A program made the position numbers and the translations under genes. Positions 17,524 through 27,265 of a stretch of 64,000 nt of DNA are shown piece by piece. The stretch lies in NCBI RefSeq assembly GCF_003490935.1, contig NZ_QQGD01000008.1, positions 14,477 through 78,476 on the forward strand, written 5' to 3'. A model generated the notes under the pieces. The model saw only the letters and a program-made list of their open reading frames with translations, searched no databases and was not told the DNA's origin. Within the stretch, counting starts at the first letter, position 1. The number at the start of each line of letters is the position of its first letter. The stretch is from Haemophilus haemolyticus_M. Lineage in GTDB: Bacteria; Pseudomonadota; Gammaproteobacteria; Enterobacterales; Pasteurellaceae.

Positions 17524-20500
17524 TTATTCAAACTCTAATTCCACCGCACTTTCGCCAAGTAAATTCACCAATTCCGTCAGAATTTCATCCGTTGGAATGA
17601 TCGACCATTGCACGCCCAAACGTAACAACGCACGGCCTTTCGGACTTTGATAATACACGTTAATCGGCAACGTTCCACCACTCACCGGCTCAAGTAATGC
17701 TTTAAGTTGTTTAATAAAACTTGGTGTAATTTGATGCTCAGAAAGACTAATAGCTAAGGATTTGACATAACGAGAACGTGCCTCATCTAAGGTCATTAAC
17801 TCGCGCACCGTCATTTTCAAGCCACCAGAGAAATCATCAAAGCTCACTTGCCCTGAAGCAACAATCACCGTATCTTTTTGCAATTTCTCACCAAATTGTT
17901 CTAGACTTTCACCAAATAATGTTAAATCTAAGCGACCTGAACGGTCATCCAATGTAGCAATACCTAGCCGATTGCCTTTTTTCGTCATCGCAATTCTCGA
18001 TGCCACAACTAGCCCCGCCACAGTGCTAATTTGTCCACGACGATTTGGTGCAAGATCTTTTAAGCGAGTTGAAGTGTAATGAGAAAGTTCTTTCAAATAA
18101 CGGCTAACAGGATGGCTACTTAAATAAAGCCCCAAGGTTTCTCTCTCACCATCAAGTATTTGTTTTTCGGTATAAGGCGGTGTATTGGCATAGGCATTTT
18201 CCACTTCTTCATGGGTTTCTGTCAGCACGCCGAACATATCCGTTTGCCCCATTGCTTCATCTTTCGCATGCTGATCGGAAGCTCTAAGCGCGTCTTCCAA
18301 ATTCTTAGAAAGTGCGGCGCGATGTGGGCCTAATTTATCAAAGGCGCCCGACATAATTAGGCTTTCAAAGGTACGACGGTTAATTTTTTTCAAATCTACA
18401 CGAGCGCATAAATCGAATAAATCTTTGAAAATCCCCCCTTCATTTCTTGCCGTCACAAGTGCTTCAATCGGACCTTCTCCCACACCTTTAATCGCGCCAA
18501 TACCATACACAATTTCACCTTGTTCATTGACGCTAAAATGGTGTTTGCCGATATTAATATCTGGTGGCGTTACTTTTAAGCCCATACGTAAACATTCATC
18601 GTATAACCCTACGATTTTATCCGTATTATCCATTTCAGATGTCATCACTGCAGCCATGAATTCCGCAGGGAAATGAGTTTTGAGCCAAAGGGTTTGGTAA
18701 GATACCAAGGCATAAGCAGCGGAGTGAGATTTATTAAAACCATAGCCAGCAAATTTTTCCACCAAGTCGAAAATCTTCATGGATAACTCACCATCAACAC
18801 CGTTTTTCTCTGCACCTTCTTTAAATACAGAGCGCTGTTTTGCCATTTCTTCTGGTTTCTTTTTACCCATTGCTCGACGCAATAAGTCAGCCCCACCCAA
18901 GGTATAGCCAGCCAACACCTGCGCAATTTGCATCACTTGTTCTTGGTACAAAATAATACCGTAGGTCGGCTCAAGAATAGGTTTCAAGCTTTCATGTTGA
19001 TATTCTGCATCTGGGTAAGACACTTCTTCTCGCCCATGTTTACGATCGATAAAGTTATCCACCATGCCTGATTGCAACGGACCAGGACGGAACAATGCCA
19101 CCAACGCGATGATATCTTCAAAACAGTCCGGTTGCAGGCGCTTAATCAAATCCTTCATTCCGCGCGATTCCAACTGGAACACAGCGGTGGTTTCGGAGCG
19201 TTTAAGTAATTCAAAAGATTCAGGATCATCAAGTGGAATGGAGGCAATATCTACTCGAGGCTTGCCTTCACGCTCCATACGAGCATTAATCATATCTAAT
19301 GCCCATTTAATGATAGTGAGAGTGCGCAAGCCTAGGAAGTCGAATTTCACAAGCCCCGCATATTCCACATCATTTTTATCAAAGTGAGTAACCGGATGTA
19401 AGCCTTCATTATCACAATAGAGCGGTGCAAAATCAGTAATTAAGGTTGGCGAAATGACCACGCCACCAGCATGTTTACCTGCATTACGTGTCACGCCTTC
19501 CAGCTTACGCGCCATATCAATCAATGCTTGCACTTCTTCATCACTGTCGTAGGCGGTCTGTAATTGTGGTTCGGTTTCAAATGCTTTCGCAAGCGTCATA
19601 CCAGGATCTGGCGGAATTAATTTTGAAATACGATCAACAAAACCATACGGATGCCCCAGCACTCGTCCTACATCTCGAATAACAGCTTTCGCCGCCATGG
19701 TTCCAAAGGTGATAATTTGTGATACAGCGCCACGGCCATAAGTTTCAGCAACGTGCTCAATCACTCGATCGCGACCATCCATACAGAAATCCACGTCGAA
19801 ATCGGGCATAGACACACGTTCTGGATTTAAGAAACGCTCAAAAAGCAAATCGAATTCTAGCGGATCTAAATCAGTGATTTTTAATGCATAAGCCACTAAT
19901 GAACCCGCACCAGAACCTCGACCCGGACCAACAGGAATGTCGTTATCTTTCGACCATTGAATAAATTCCATTACGATCAAGAAATAACCTGGAAATCCCA
20001 TTTGGTTAATCACATCCAACTCAACTTGCAAGCGTTCATCATATTTTGGTCTTTTTTCTAACCGCACTTTTTCATCAGGGAATAAAAAAGCTAAACGTTC
20101 TTCCAAACCTTCTTTGGCTTTTTGCACCAAGAAATCTTCTGTACTTAAATCTCCAGTCGGGAATTGAGGCAAGAAATATTGACCAAGGCGCAAAGTCACA
20201 CTACAACGCTGCGCAATTAATAAGGTATTTTCGAGAGCGGAAGGAATGTCAGCGAATAACTTGCACATTTCCTCTTCGCTGCGGAAATATTGTTGTGGGG
20301 TATAACGTTTTGGACGTTTAGGATCGTCTAAAGTATAGCCATCGTGAATCGCTACGCGAATTTCGTGGGCCTCAAAATCATCAGATTTCAAAAACATCAC
20401 ATCGTTCGTCGCGACCAAAGGCAATCCATGACTTTTAGCTAATTTTAATGCTGCTTGGATATAACGTTCTTCATCAGGTCTTCCAGTGCGCGTAAGTGCA

Positions 20501-21003
20501 AGATAAAAATGATCAGCAAAAAACTCTTGGTAAAAAGCAATCGCACTTTCAATTTCGGCTACGTTTTCTTTCAACAATTTTTTACCTACATCGCCTTGCG
20601 TCCCTCCCGATAAAATAATCACGCCCTCGCGATGTTCAATTAACCAATTTTGATCGATATAAGGATAGTCATCGTAACCGCGCTGATAGGCTTTTGAGAG
20701 TAATAATGTAATGTTTTTATAGCCTTCGTTATTTTTAGCCAGCAAAGTAAGATCAAAGTATTCATCGCCACACAATGCGCTTTTGACCTTTACATCTGCC
20801 CCGATAATTGGCTTCATCCCCGAAGAAAGCATTTCGCCATAAAAACGCACCACACCACAAAAATTAGTAAAATCCGTTAATCCCATAGCAACCATTTCAT
20901 TGGCAGCACAAGCTTTCACAAGAGGTTTCACTTTGACAATACTGTCGATCATCGAGAAATCTGTGTGCGTGCGAAGATGGACGAAACGAGGTTGGGATGA
21001 CAT
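17524..21003 (-). CDS. dnaE: DNA polymerase III subunit alpha
   Basis: 1159 residues, standard length for the replicative polymerase subunit. An N-terminal PHP domain begins F-V-H-L-R-T-H-T-D-F-S-M. The catalytic aspartates lie in M-P-D-F-D-V-D-F-C near residue 400. F-N-K-S-H-S-A-A-Y-A near residue 755 is a family signature. A helix-hairpin-helix region and an OB-fold (about residues 990-1070) follow. It is divergent from the phosphohexomutase gene and probably monocistronic here. Confidence 0.97.
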   Translation of the reverse strand: MSSQPRFVHLRTHTDFSMIDSIVKVKPLVKACAANEMVAMGLTDFTNFCGVVRFYGEMLSSGMKPIIGADVKVKSALCGDEYFDLTLLAKNNEGYKNITLLLSKAYQRGYDDYPYIDQNWLIEHREGVIILSGGTQGDVGKKLLKENVAEIESAIAFYQEFFADHFYLALTRTGRPDEERYIQAALKLAKSHGLPLVATNDVMFLKSDDFEAHEIRVAIHDGYTLDDPKRPKRYTPQQYFRSEEEMCKLFADIPSALENTLLIAQRCSVTLRLGQYFLPQFPTGDLSTEDFLVQKAKEGLEERLAFLFPDEKVRLEKRPKYDERLQVELDVINQMGFPGYFLIVMEFIQWSKDNDIPVGPGRGSGAGSLVAYALKITDLDPLEFDLLFERFLNPERVSMPDFDVDFCMDGRDRVIEHVAETYGRGAVSQIITFGTMAAKAVIRDVGRVLGHPYGFVDRISKLIPPDPGMTLAKAFETEPQLQTAYDSDEEVQALIDMARKLEGVTRNAGKHAGGVVISPTLITDFAPLYCDNEGLHPVTHFDKNDVEYAGLVKFDFLGLRTLTIIKWALDMINARMEREGKPRVDIASIPLDDPESFELLKRSETTAVFQLESRGMKDLIKRLQPDCFEDIIALVALFRPGPLQSGMVDNFIDRKHGREEVSYPDAEYQHESLKPILEPTYGIILYQEQVMQIAQVLAGYTLGGADLLRRAMGKKKPEEMAKQRSVFKEGAEKNGVDGELSMKIFDLVEKFAGYGFNKSHSAAYALVSYQTLWLKTHFPAEFMAAVMTSEMDNTDKIVGLYDECLRMGLKVTPPDINIGKHHFSVNEQGEIVYGIGAIKGVGEGPIEALVTARNEGGIFKDLFDLCARVDLKKINRRTFESLIMSGAFDKLGPHRAALSKNLEDALRASDQHAKDEAMGQTDMFGVLTETHEEVENAYANTPPYTEKQILDGERETLGLYLSSHPVSRYLKELSHYTSTRLKDLAPNRRGQISTVAGLVVASRIAMTKKGNRLGIATLDDRSGRLDLTLFGESLEQFGEKLQKDTVIVASGQVSFDDFSGGLKMTVRELMTLDEARSRYVKSLAISLSEHQITPSFIKQLKALLEPVSGGTLPINVYYQSPKGRALLRLGVQWSIIPTDEILTELVNLLGESAVELEFE

Positions 21004-21238
21004 TGAAAATCCTTAAAGTGCGGTTAAATTTTGCCGTAAATGTTAAGGCGGTATTATAGCGAATTTTTCAAATAAATGCCTATGCAACAAACGGCTTTCC
21101 TAATTCGCTCAGATAACCGATTGCGTGAATAAAAAATGTTAAGTAGATCAAAATTTTGATAATTATCCGTTCCCATTTTGGGTGATTTCGGCTAGTCTAG
21201 CAGCGATTTATTTATTTCAAGAGAATAAGGATGATCCT

Positions 21239-22891
21239 ATGACAACTCTTTTTCATGTAGCGCAAAATTGGTTAAACCAAGATCCTGACGCAGAAACTCG
21301 TGCAGAATTAACCGCACTTTTAGATGCGGCAAAAGGCGGAGATAAAGCGGCAGAAACAGAATTACATGCGCGTTTTGATGGTCGTTTACAATTTGGTACG
21401 GCAGGTTTACGTGGCCGTTTACAAGCTGGCTCAATGGGGATGAACCGAGTGTTAGTTTCTCAAGCTGCTGGCGGTTTAGCGGAATATTTAAAAGGCTACG
21501 ATAAAGAGCCGTCTATCGTAATTGGTTACGATGGCCGTAAAAACTCTGATGTATTTGCCCGTGACACAGCTGAAATTATGGCCGGTGCAGGCGTAAAAGC
21601 TTATTTATTACCACGCAAATTACCGACTCCAGTTTTAGCTTATGCTATCCAATATTTTGATACCACTGCTGGTGTAATGGTAACAGCAAGCCATAACCCA
21701 CCGGAAGATAATGGCTATAAAGTGTATTTAGGTAAAGCAAATGGCGGCGGTCAAATCGTTTCACCAGCAGATAAAGACATCGCAGCATTAATTGATAAAG
21801 TTGCGGCAGGCAATATCCAAGATTTACCACGTAGCGATAATTATGTAGTGTTAAATGATGAAGTGGTAGATGCGTACATTACAAAAACTGCATCATTAGC
21901 TAAAGAGCCAGCTTGCGACATTAACTATGTTTATACCGCTATGCACGGTGTGGGTTATGAAGTTTTAAGTAAAACGCTAGCAAAAGCAGGCTTACCACAA
22001 CCTCACGTAGTCGCAGATCAAGTTTGGCCAGATGGCACATTCCCAACTGTGAATTTCCCAAATCCAGAAGAAAAAGGCGCATTAGATTTAGCAATTAAAG
22101 TGGCAAAAGAAAAGAATGCTGAATTTATCATTGCTAATGACCCAGATGCAGACCGTTTAGCCGTTGCGGTGCCTGATGCGCAAGGCAACTGGAAATCACT
22201 ACACGGCAACGTAGTAGGCTGTTTCTTAGGTTGGTACTTAGCAAAACAATATCAAGGCAAAAAAGGCACATTGGCTTGCTCACTTGTTTCTTCTCCTGCG
22301 CTCGCTGAAATTGCAAAAAAATACGGTTTCCAATCAGAAGAAACCTTAACTGGTTTCAAATACATCGGTAAAGTATCTGGCTTATTGTTTGGTTTTGAAG
22401 AAGCATTGGGCTATTTAGTTGACCCAGACAAAGTACGCGATAAAGACGGTATTTCTGCGGCAATCGTGTTCTTAGATCTTGTGCGTAACTTGAAAAAACA
22501 AGGCAAAACTTTAGCAGATTATGCTGATGAATTTACCAAAGAATTTGGTGCTTATGTGAGTGGACAAATCTCTATTCGAGTAAGCGATCTTTCAGAAATT
22601 GGAAAATTAATGACCGCACTTCGTAACAATCCACCAGCAGAAATCGCTGGCGTGAAAGTGGCACAATTTATCGACCATACTAAAACAGATCGTCAAAGCG
22701 ATATCCTTGTATTTAACTTGGAAAATGGCGGACGCTTAATTGCTCGTCCTTCAGGTACTGAACCAAAAATTAAATTCTACTTGGATGCGCGTGGCAAAGA
22801 TCCAAAAGATGCAGATCGCGTATTAGCAGAATTTGATGAAGGTGTTCGTCACATTCTTCGCCAAGATTCTTATGGCAAACAAGATTGCTAA
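21239..22891 (+). CDS. pgmB: phosphoglucomutase/phosphomannomutase family enzyme
   Basis: 550 residues from ATG 21239 (AAGGA site upstream; a longer reading frame starts at 21182 but has no site). It is an alpha-D-phosphohexomutase. The phosphoserine loop T-A-S151-H-N-P-P-E-D-N-G-Y is present, as is the metal loop N-D-P-D-A-D-R-L-A near residue 300. The sugar loop G-F-E-E-A-L-G-Y and the phosphate loop R-P-S-G-T-E-P-K-I-K also match. The family interconverts hexose 1- and 6-phosphates, which in Haemophilus supplies UDP-glucose for lipooligosaccharide. The pgmB symbol is from Haemophilus usage. Confidence 0.88.
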   Translation: MTTLFHVAQNWLNQDPDAETRAELTALLDAAKGGDKAAETELHARFDGRLQFGTAGLRGRLQAGSMGMNRVLVSQAAGGLAEYLKGYDKEPSIVIGYDGRKNSDVFARDTAEIMAGAGVKAYLLPRKLPTPVLAYAIQYFDTTAGVMVTASHNPPEDNGYKVYLGKANGGGQIVSPADKDIAALIDKVAAGNIQDLPRSDNYVVLNDEVVDAYITKTASLAKEPACDINYVYTAMHGVGYEVLSKTLAKAGLPQPHVVADQVWPDGTFPTVNFPNPEEKGALDLAIKVAKEKNAEFIIANDPDADRLAVAVPDAQGNWKSLHGNVVGCFLGWYLAKQYQGKKGTLACSLVSSPALAEIAKKYGFQSEETLTGFKYIGKVSGLLFGFEEALGYLVDPDKVRDKDGISAAIVFLDLVRNLKKQGKTLADYADEFTKEFGAYVSGQISIRVSDLSEIGKLMTALRNNPPAEIAGVKVAQFIDHTKTDRQSDILVFNLENGGRLIARPSGTEPKIKFYLDARGKDPKDADRVLAEFDEGVRHILRQDSYGKQDC

Positions 22892-22901
22892 TTGCTTCTA
22901 A

Positions 22902-22940
22902 AAATAACAATCCGCACTTTTTACATGCGGATTGTTATTT
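22902..22940. terminator. bidirectional terminator, pgmB / ilvC
   Basis: A 15-bp perfect stem, AAATAACAATCCGCA / TGCGGATTGTTATTT, between converging genes. Part of the uptake word (CCGCACTT) overlaps the left arm. Confidence 0.85.
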
Positions 22941-22954
22941 GGTTTAATTCAGCA

Positions 22955-24433
22955 CTAACCTGCAACGGCGATACGTTTCATATCAGTCATATAACCACGT
23001 AATTCTTGACCGATTAATTCAACAGGGTGGTTACGAATTGCATCGTTTACATCGCGTAAGGTGATGTTGTCGATTTCCACTGCTGGAGTTGGCTCGCCCA
23101 AGTCACCTTTTTGAAGGTTAGGGATAATTTCTTTTGCAAGAATTGGGGTCGCTACGTTAGAGAATAAGTAGTTACCATATTCTGCAGTATCTGAAATTAC
23201 CACGTTCATTTCGTATAAGCGTTTACGAGCGATGGTGTTCGCAATTAATGGTAATTCGTGAAGTGATTCGTAGTAAGCTGATTCTTCATAAATACCGCTT
23301 GCAACCATAGCTTCAAAAGCTAATTCCACGCCAGCTTTCACCATTGCGATCATTAATACGCCGTTATCAAAGTATTCTTGTTCACTAATTTTGCCATCAT
23401 ATTTTGGTGCATTTTCAAAGGCTGTTTTACCCGTTGCTTCACGCCATGCGAATAAGTCTTTATCACCATTTGCCCAGTCAGCCATCATTGTTGCAGAGAA
23501 GTGACCGCTGATGATGTCATCCATATGTTTGTAATATAAGAAACCAAGGCTTTCTTTGATTTGTTCAGCAAGTTCAAATGCACGTAATTTTGCGCTGTTT
23601 GATAGGCGATCCATCATTAATGTGATACCACCTTGTTTTAATGCCTCGGTAATGGTTTCCCAACCGTATTGGATTAATTTACCTGCGTATGCTGGATCTT
23701 TACCGTCTGCCACTAATTTGTCATAACATACGATAGAACCTGCTTGTAACATACCGCAAAGGATAGTTTGCTCACCCATTAAGTCAGATTTTACTTCTGC
23801 CACGAATGAAGACTCTAAAACACCCGCTTTATGACCGCCAGTTGCAGCAGCCCAAGCTTTTGCGATCGCCATGCCTTCGCCTTTCGGGTCATTTTCAGGG
23901 TGAACTGCGATTAATGTTGGCACACCGAAACCACGTTTGTATTCTTCACGTACTTCAGTACCTGGACATTTTGGTGCAACCATCACAACTGTAATGTCTT
24001 TACGAATTTGTTCACCTACTTCAACAATGTTGAAACCGTGTGAATAACCAAATGCAGAGTCTTTTTTCATTAAAGGCATCACATCAGCAACCACTTTAGA
24101 GTGTTGTTTGTCTGGCGTTAAGTTTACGACTAAATCTGCAGTTGGAATTAATTCTTCATAAGTACCAACTTTAAAACCATTTTCAGTTGCACGTTGGAAT
24201 GACGCACGTTTTTCTGCAATCGCTTCAGGGCGTAAGGCATAGCTAATATCTAAGCCAGAATCACGCATATTCAAACCTTGGTTTAAACCTTGCGCACCAC
24301 AGCCTATGATAACGATTTTTTTGCCTTTTAAGAAGTTTGCTTCATCTGCAAATTCTTCGCGATCCATAAAACGACAACGACCTAGTTGGTCTAATTTTTG
24401 ACGTAAATTTAATGTGTTGAAATAGTTAGCCAT
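22955..24433 (-). CDS. ilvC: ketol-acid reductoisomerase (long, class II form)
   Basis: 492 residues, the duplicated-domain class II form found in enterobacteria and Pasteurellaceae. It converts acetolactate to dihydroxy-isovalerate with NADPH and magnesium. The Rossmann motif I-G-C-G-A-Q-G-L-N-Q-G lies near residues 44-54. Metal-site regions follow, with K-S-D-L-M-G-E-Q near residue 213. A good promoter and a likely IlvY operator lie upstream. Product terminus M-K-R-I-A-V-A-G is typical. Confidence 0.96.
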   Translation of the reverse strand: MANYFNTLNLRQKLDQLGRCRFMDREEFADEANFLKGKKIVIIGCGAQGLNQGLNMRDSGLDISYALRPEAIAEKRASFQRATENGFKVGTYEELIPTADLVVNLTPDKQHSKVVADVMPLMKKDSAFGYSHGFNIVEVGEQIRKDITVVMVAPKCPGTEVREEYKRGFGVPTLIAVHPENDPKGEGMAIAKAWAAATGGHKAGVLESSFVAEVKSDLMGEQTILCGMLQAGSIVCYDKLVADGKDPAYAGKLIQYGWETITEALKQGGITLMMDRLSNSAKLRAFELAEQIKESLGFLYYKHMDDIISGHFSATMMADWANGDKDLFAWREATGKTAFENAPKYDGKISEQEYFDNGVLMIAMVKAGVELAFEAMVASGIYEESAYYESLHELPLIANTIARKRLYEMNVVISDTAEYGNYLFSNVATPILAKEIIPNLQKGDLGEPTPAVEIDNITLRDVNDAIRNHPVELIGQELRGYMTDMKRIAVAG

Positions 24434-24504
24434 TTTTTGTCCTTAATTGTGTAAGGTTGATAATTGTATGATGTTGTGTTTGCATATTTTTTTGTTGTGG
24501 TTTG

Positions 24505-24532
24505 ATTATAGGATTTTTTGTTGTTGCGTAAA
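24505..24532 (-). promoter_or_regulatory. ilvC promoter
   Basis: On the minus strand, TTTACG, a 16-base spacer and TATAAT, placing initiation about 65 bases upstream of ilvC. The -10 box is perfect. Confidence 0.6.
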
Positions 24533-24554
24533 GTGATATTATGGGAATGTAATG

Positions 24555-24569
24555 TTGCGATTTATGCAA
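24555..24569. promoter_or_regulatory. candidate IlvY operator
   Basis: TTGC-N7-GCAA, a 15-base palindrome of the T-N11-A LysR-type form, 23 bases upstream of the ilvC -35 box. A related half-site TTGC overlaps the -35 box. In E. coli, IlvY binds tandem operators in the short ilvY-ilvC gap. Here the site is about 550 bases from ilvY. Confidence 0.5.
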
Positions 24570-24596
24570 TTATTTTATTTTTTGTGAATTGCATCG

Positions 24597-25095
24597 TATT
24601 TCGCTCGATGAGCGACCTACTTTTTCTTTGCTTGTGCAAAGTAAAAGTAGGCAAAAAGAAAGCACACCCTGCTTTGCCTTATTTCCTGAAAAATTGAAAA
24701 TTTGCTTAACGGAAATTTTCTGAACTCGCTGTGCTCAAACAGACGAAAATTTCCTACAAATTTCCAATTTTTCAGGCGGTAAAGAAGGGAAAATATTTTA
24801 TTCTTTCTTTGATTTAAAGTGCGGTTAAAAATTGAATATTTTTCATTATAAAAACAATCTTATAATCAACTTCACTTTCAAATAATGTGCTAATACATCT
24901 TAAGCCCCATATAAATCGCCTTTGTGACTTTCAATTTTTAGGCAATTTTCGTTTGTTTGAGCGCAGTGAGTTTAGAAAATTACCGTAAAGAAAATTGAAA
25001 TAAAGCAAAGATCAGCGATTTAACTGGGGTGTATTTTTTTGCTTACTTTCTTTTGTACAAGCAAAAGAAAGTAAGTCGCCGTCAGGCGAAACCCT
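24597..25095. repeat. about 500-base palindromic (MITE-like) element between ilvC and ilvY
   Basis: The left region (24597 to about 24780) and the right region (about 24930 to 25095) are imperfect reverse complements over more than 150 bases. Matching blocks include TTTGCTTGTGCAAAGTAAAA with its right-hand counterpart, GCACACCC / GGGGTGTA, and CTCGCTGTGCTCAAACAGACG with its mirror. Each arm also folds on itself. The centre is AT-rich and holds one uptake word. No reading frame of note is present. It fills most of the 686-base ilvC-ilvY gap and resembles in kind the intergenic dyad elements of Haemophilus. Confidence 0.75.
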
Positions 25096-25119
25096 GACTT
25101 AAATAAAATAGATATTATT

Positions 25120-25998
25120 ATGGACTTCAACGATCTCAACTTATTCATCAAATTATCAGAAACCCAAAACTTCGCCAAAACCGCCACCCAAAACCACATG
25201 TCCCCCTCTACGCTTTCCCGTCAAATTCAACGATTGGAAGACGAGTTAGGGAAGACACTTTTTATCCGTGATAATCGCCAAGTTAAACTCACTGAATATG
25301 GCGAGAAATTTTTGCAATTTGCTAAAACAGAATGGCAAAGCTGGCAACAATTTAAACAACAACTGAAAGATGAATCTGATGAACTTTGCGGTGAAATTAA
25401 ACTTTTTTGCTCTGTAACCGCATCTTATAGCCATCTTCCGCACGTACTTAAAGAATTTCGCCAGCGTTATCCTAAAGTGGAAATTCAGCTGACGACGGGT
25501 GATCCAGCGCTTGCTTTAGAGTTGATTCAAACGCAACAAGTTGACCTCGCTATTGCGGGTAAGCCGAATAATCTGCCATCCAGTGTGGTATTTCATAAAA
25601 TTGATGATATTAGCTTATCTTTAATTGCACCGCGTGTGGCTTGTTTGGCGACACAATTACTGCAGGAAAACCCCATTAATTGGCAGCAAATGCCTTTTAT
25701 TTTCCCTGTTGAAGGGCATGCTCGGCAACGGATTGAACAATGGCTGCGGGAGAAACAGATTAAACACCCGAAAATTTATGCTACCGTTGCGGGGCATGAA
25801 GGGATTGTTCCCATGGTGGGATTGGGGTTCGGATTAGCGATGTTACCCGATGCAGTAATTGACAATAGCCCAATGAATAACCAAATTTCCAGACTTAATC
25901 TCGATAAACCTATTGAGCCTTTTGAATTGGTTATTTGTACCCAAAAAAGGAATCTCGAACAACCCTTAATCCGTGCATTTTGGGCGATGTTAGAATAG
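25120..25998 (+). CDS. ilvY: HTH-type transcriptional activator IlvY
   Basis: 292 residues, LysR family. The winged helix-turn-helix is at about residues 1-60, with S-P-S-T-L-S-R-Q-I-Q-R-L-E as recognition helix, followed by the co-inducer domain. IlvY activates ilvC in response to acetolactate or acetohydroxybutyrate. It is divergent from ilvC as in E. coli, but the gap has been widened by a palindromic element, so its own promoter must lie in or beside that element. The ribosome site is weak. Confidence 0.9.
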   Translation: MDFNDLNLFIKLSETQNFAKTATQNHMSPSTLSRQIQRLEDELGKTLFIRDNRQVKLTEYGEKFLQFAKTEWQSWQQFKQQLKDESDELCGEIKLFCSVTASYSHLPHVLKEFRQRYPKVEIQLTTGDPALALELIQTQQVDLAIAGKPNNLPSSVVFHKIDDISLSLIAPRVACLATQLLQENPINWQQMPFIFPVEGHARQRIEQWLREKQIKHPKIYATVAGHEGIVPMVGLGFGLAMLPDAVIDNSPMNNQISRLNLDKPIEPFELVICTQKRNLEQPLIRAFWAMLE

Positions 25999-26029
25999 AA
26001 TGATTGGCTGTTTAGAATAAGGATTTCTT

Positions 26030-26908
26030 ATGTTTAAAGGTGTTCTCGTTTCATTACTTGCCTCATTTTTATTTGGCTATATGTATTATTTTTCTACGTT
26101 ACTCAAACCTTTGAGTGGTACGGAGATTTTTGGTTATCGGATGATTTTTACGTTTCCCTTTGTTGTCCTTTCCGTGTTTATGTTTAAGCAGAAAAATGCG
26201 TTGATGCATCGCTTAAAACTCATCAAAAAACAACCGCACTTGGCATTGCCCTATCTTTTTTGCGGCTTATTGATGGGTTTTCAAATGTGGCTTTTTCTTT
26301 GGGCGCCGAATAATGGCAGTTCATTGACCGTGTCTTTTGGTTATTTGCTTTTGCCAATTGTGATGGTGGCAGCTGGTCGATTAATTTTTAAAGAACGCAT
26401 TTCAACATTCAAATTTATTGCAGTCGTAATTGCCGCATTGGGTGTGATTTCTAATATCGTGCTAAAAGGTGGGCTTTCTTGGGAAGCTATTGTGATTTGT
26501 GTTGGCTATACCACCTATTTTTCCGTTCGAAAAGCATTAAAAAATAGTGATCTCGCCTCTTTTTGCTTAGAGATATTAAGTCTAATCCCAATTAGCATTT
26601 ATTTTGCCTTGCAAACGGATTTCGCTGTGGTTGAGCAAAGTAATCCTAATATTTGGGGACTGCTTGTGTTGCTTGGATTAATTAGCGGCACGGCATTGAT
26701 TGCTTATGTGATCGCTAGCAATATGCTACCAATGAATTTGCTTGGCCTACTTGGCTATGTGGAAACTATTATGATGATTTTCGTATCGTTTTTTATCGGT
26801 GAACAAATTGACGCCGAAAGTTACCCGCTTTTTATTTGTTTAGTGCTCGCTATGATTCTTGTTGTGATTGATGGTGTGTACAAACAGCACGCAAAAGGAA
26901 GTTTATAA
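26030..26908 (+). CDS. EamA/DMT-family membrane transporter
   Basis: 292 residues with about ten hydrophobic helices in two EamA-like halves, related to the RarD group. These proteins export small metabolites or amino acids; no substrate can be read from the sequence. The start at 26030 has a TAAGGA site 31 bases after ilvY. Its stop abuts the glpE start with no spacing, so it is part of an ilvY-eamA-glpE-abcF transcript. Confidence 0.82.
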   Translation: MFKGVLVSLLASFLFGYMYYFSTLLKPLSGTEIFGYRMIFTFPFVVLSVFMFKQKNALMHRLKLIKKQPHLALPYLFCGLLMGFQMWLFLWAPNNGSSLTVSFGYLLLPIVMVAAGRLIFKERISTFKFIAVVIAALGVISNIVLKGGLSWEAIVICVGYTTYFSVRKALKNSDLASFCLEILSLIPISIYFALQTDFAVVEQSNPNIWGLLVLLGLISGTALIAYVIASNMLPMNLLGLLGYVETIMMIFVSFFIGEQIDAESYPLFICLVLAMILVVIDGVYKQHAKGSL

Positions 26909-27226
26909 ATGTCATTTAAAGAAATTACACCACAACAAGCATGGGAAATGGTTCAACAAGGTGCGGTATTAGCCGATATTCGCGATGATGCTCGATTTAC
27001 ACACTCGCATCCTAAAGGTGCTTTTCATTTAACGAACCAAAGTTTTTTGCAATTTGAAGAATTAGTAGATTTTGACTCCCCCATTATTGTGAGTTGCTAT
27101 CATGGCGTGAGCAGTAAAAATGTAGCGACCTTTCTAGTGGAGCAAGGCTATGAAAATGTGTTTAGTATTATTGGTGGATTTGATGGCTGGGAGAAAGCAA
27201 ATTTACCAGTAGAAAGAGAATATTAA
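26909..27226 (+). CDS. glpE: thiosulfate sulfurtransferase GlpE
   Basis: 105 residues, a single-domain rhodanese. The active-site loop is V-S-C63-Y-H-G-V-S-S-K, with the catalytic cysteine followed by a five-residue loop as in GlpE. It transfers sulfane sulfur from thiosulfate to cyanide or thioredoxin in the cytoplasm. The ATG begins on the base after the upstream stop codon; its ribosome site (AAAGGAAG) lies inside the transporter gene. Confidence 0.92.
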   Translation: MSFKEITPQQAWEMVQQGAVLADIRDDARFTHSHPKGAFHLTNQSFLQFEELVDFDSPIIVSCYHGVSSKNVATFLVEQGYENVFSIIGGFDGWEKANLPVEREY

Positions 27227-27265
27227 TTTAAATTGTAAAAATATATTGAATTAAGAATTTTATTC

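Noticed and set aside
21147..21160. ATCAAAATTTTGAT palindrome upstream of pgmB
   Set aside because: A perfect 14-base palindrome, but the halves are in the wrong order for FNR and I know no regulator that fits.
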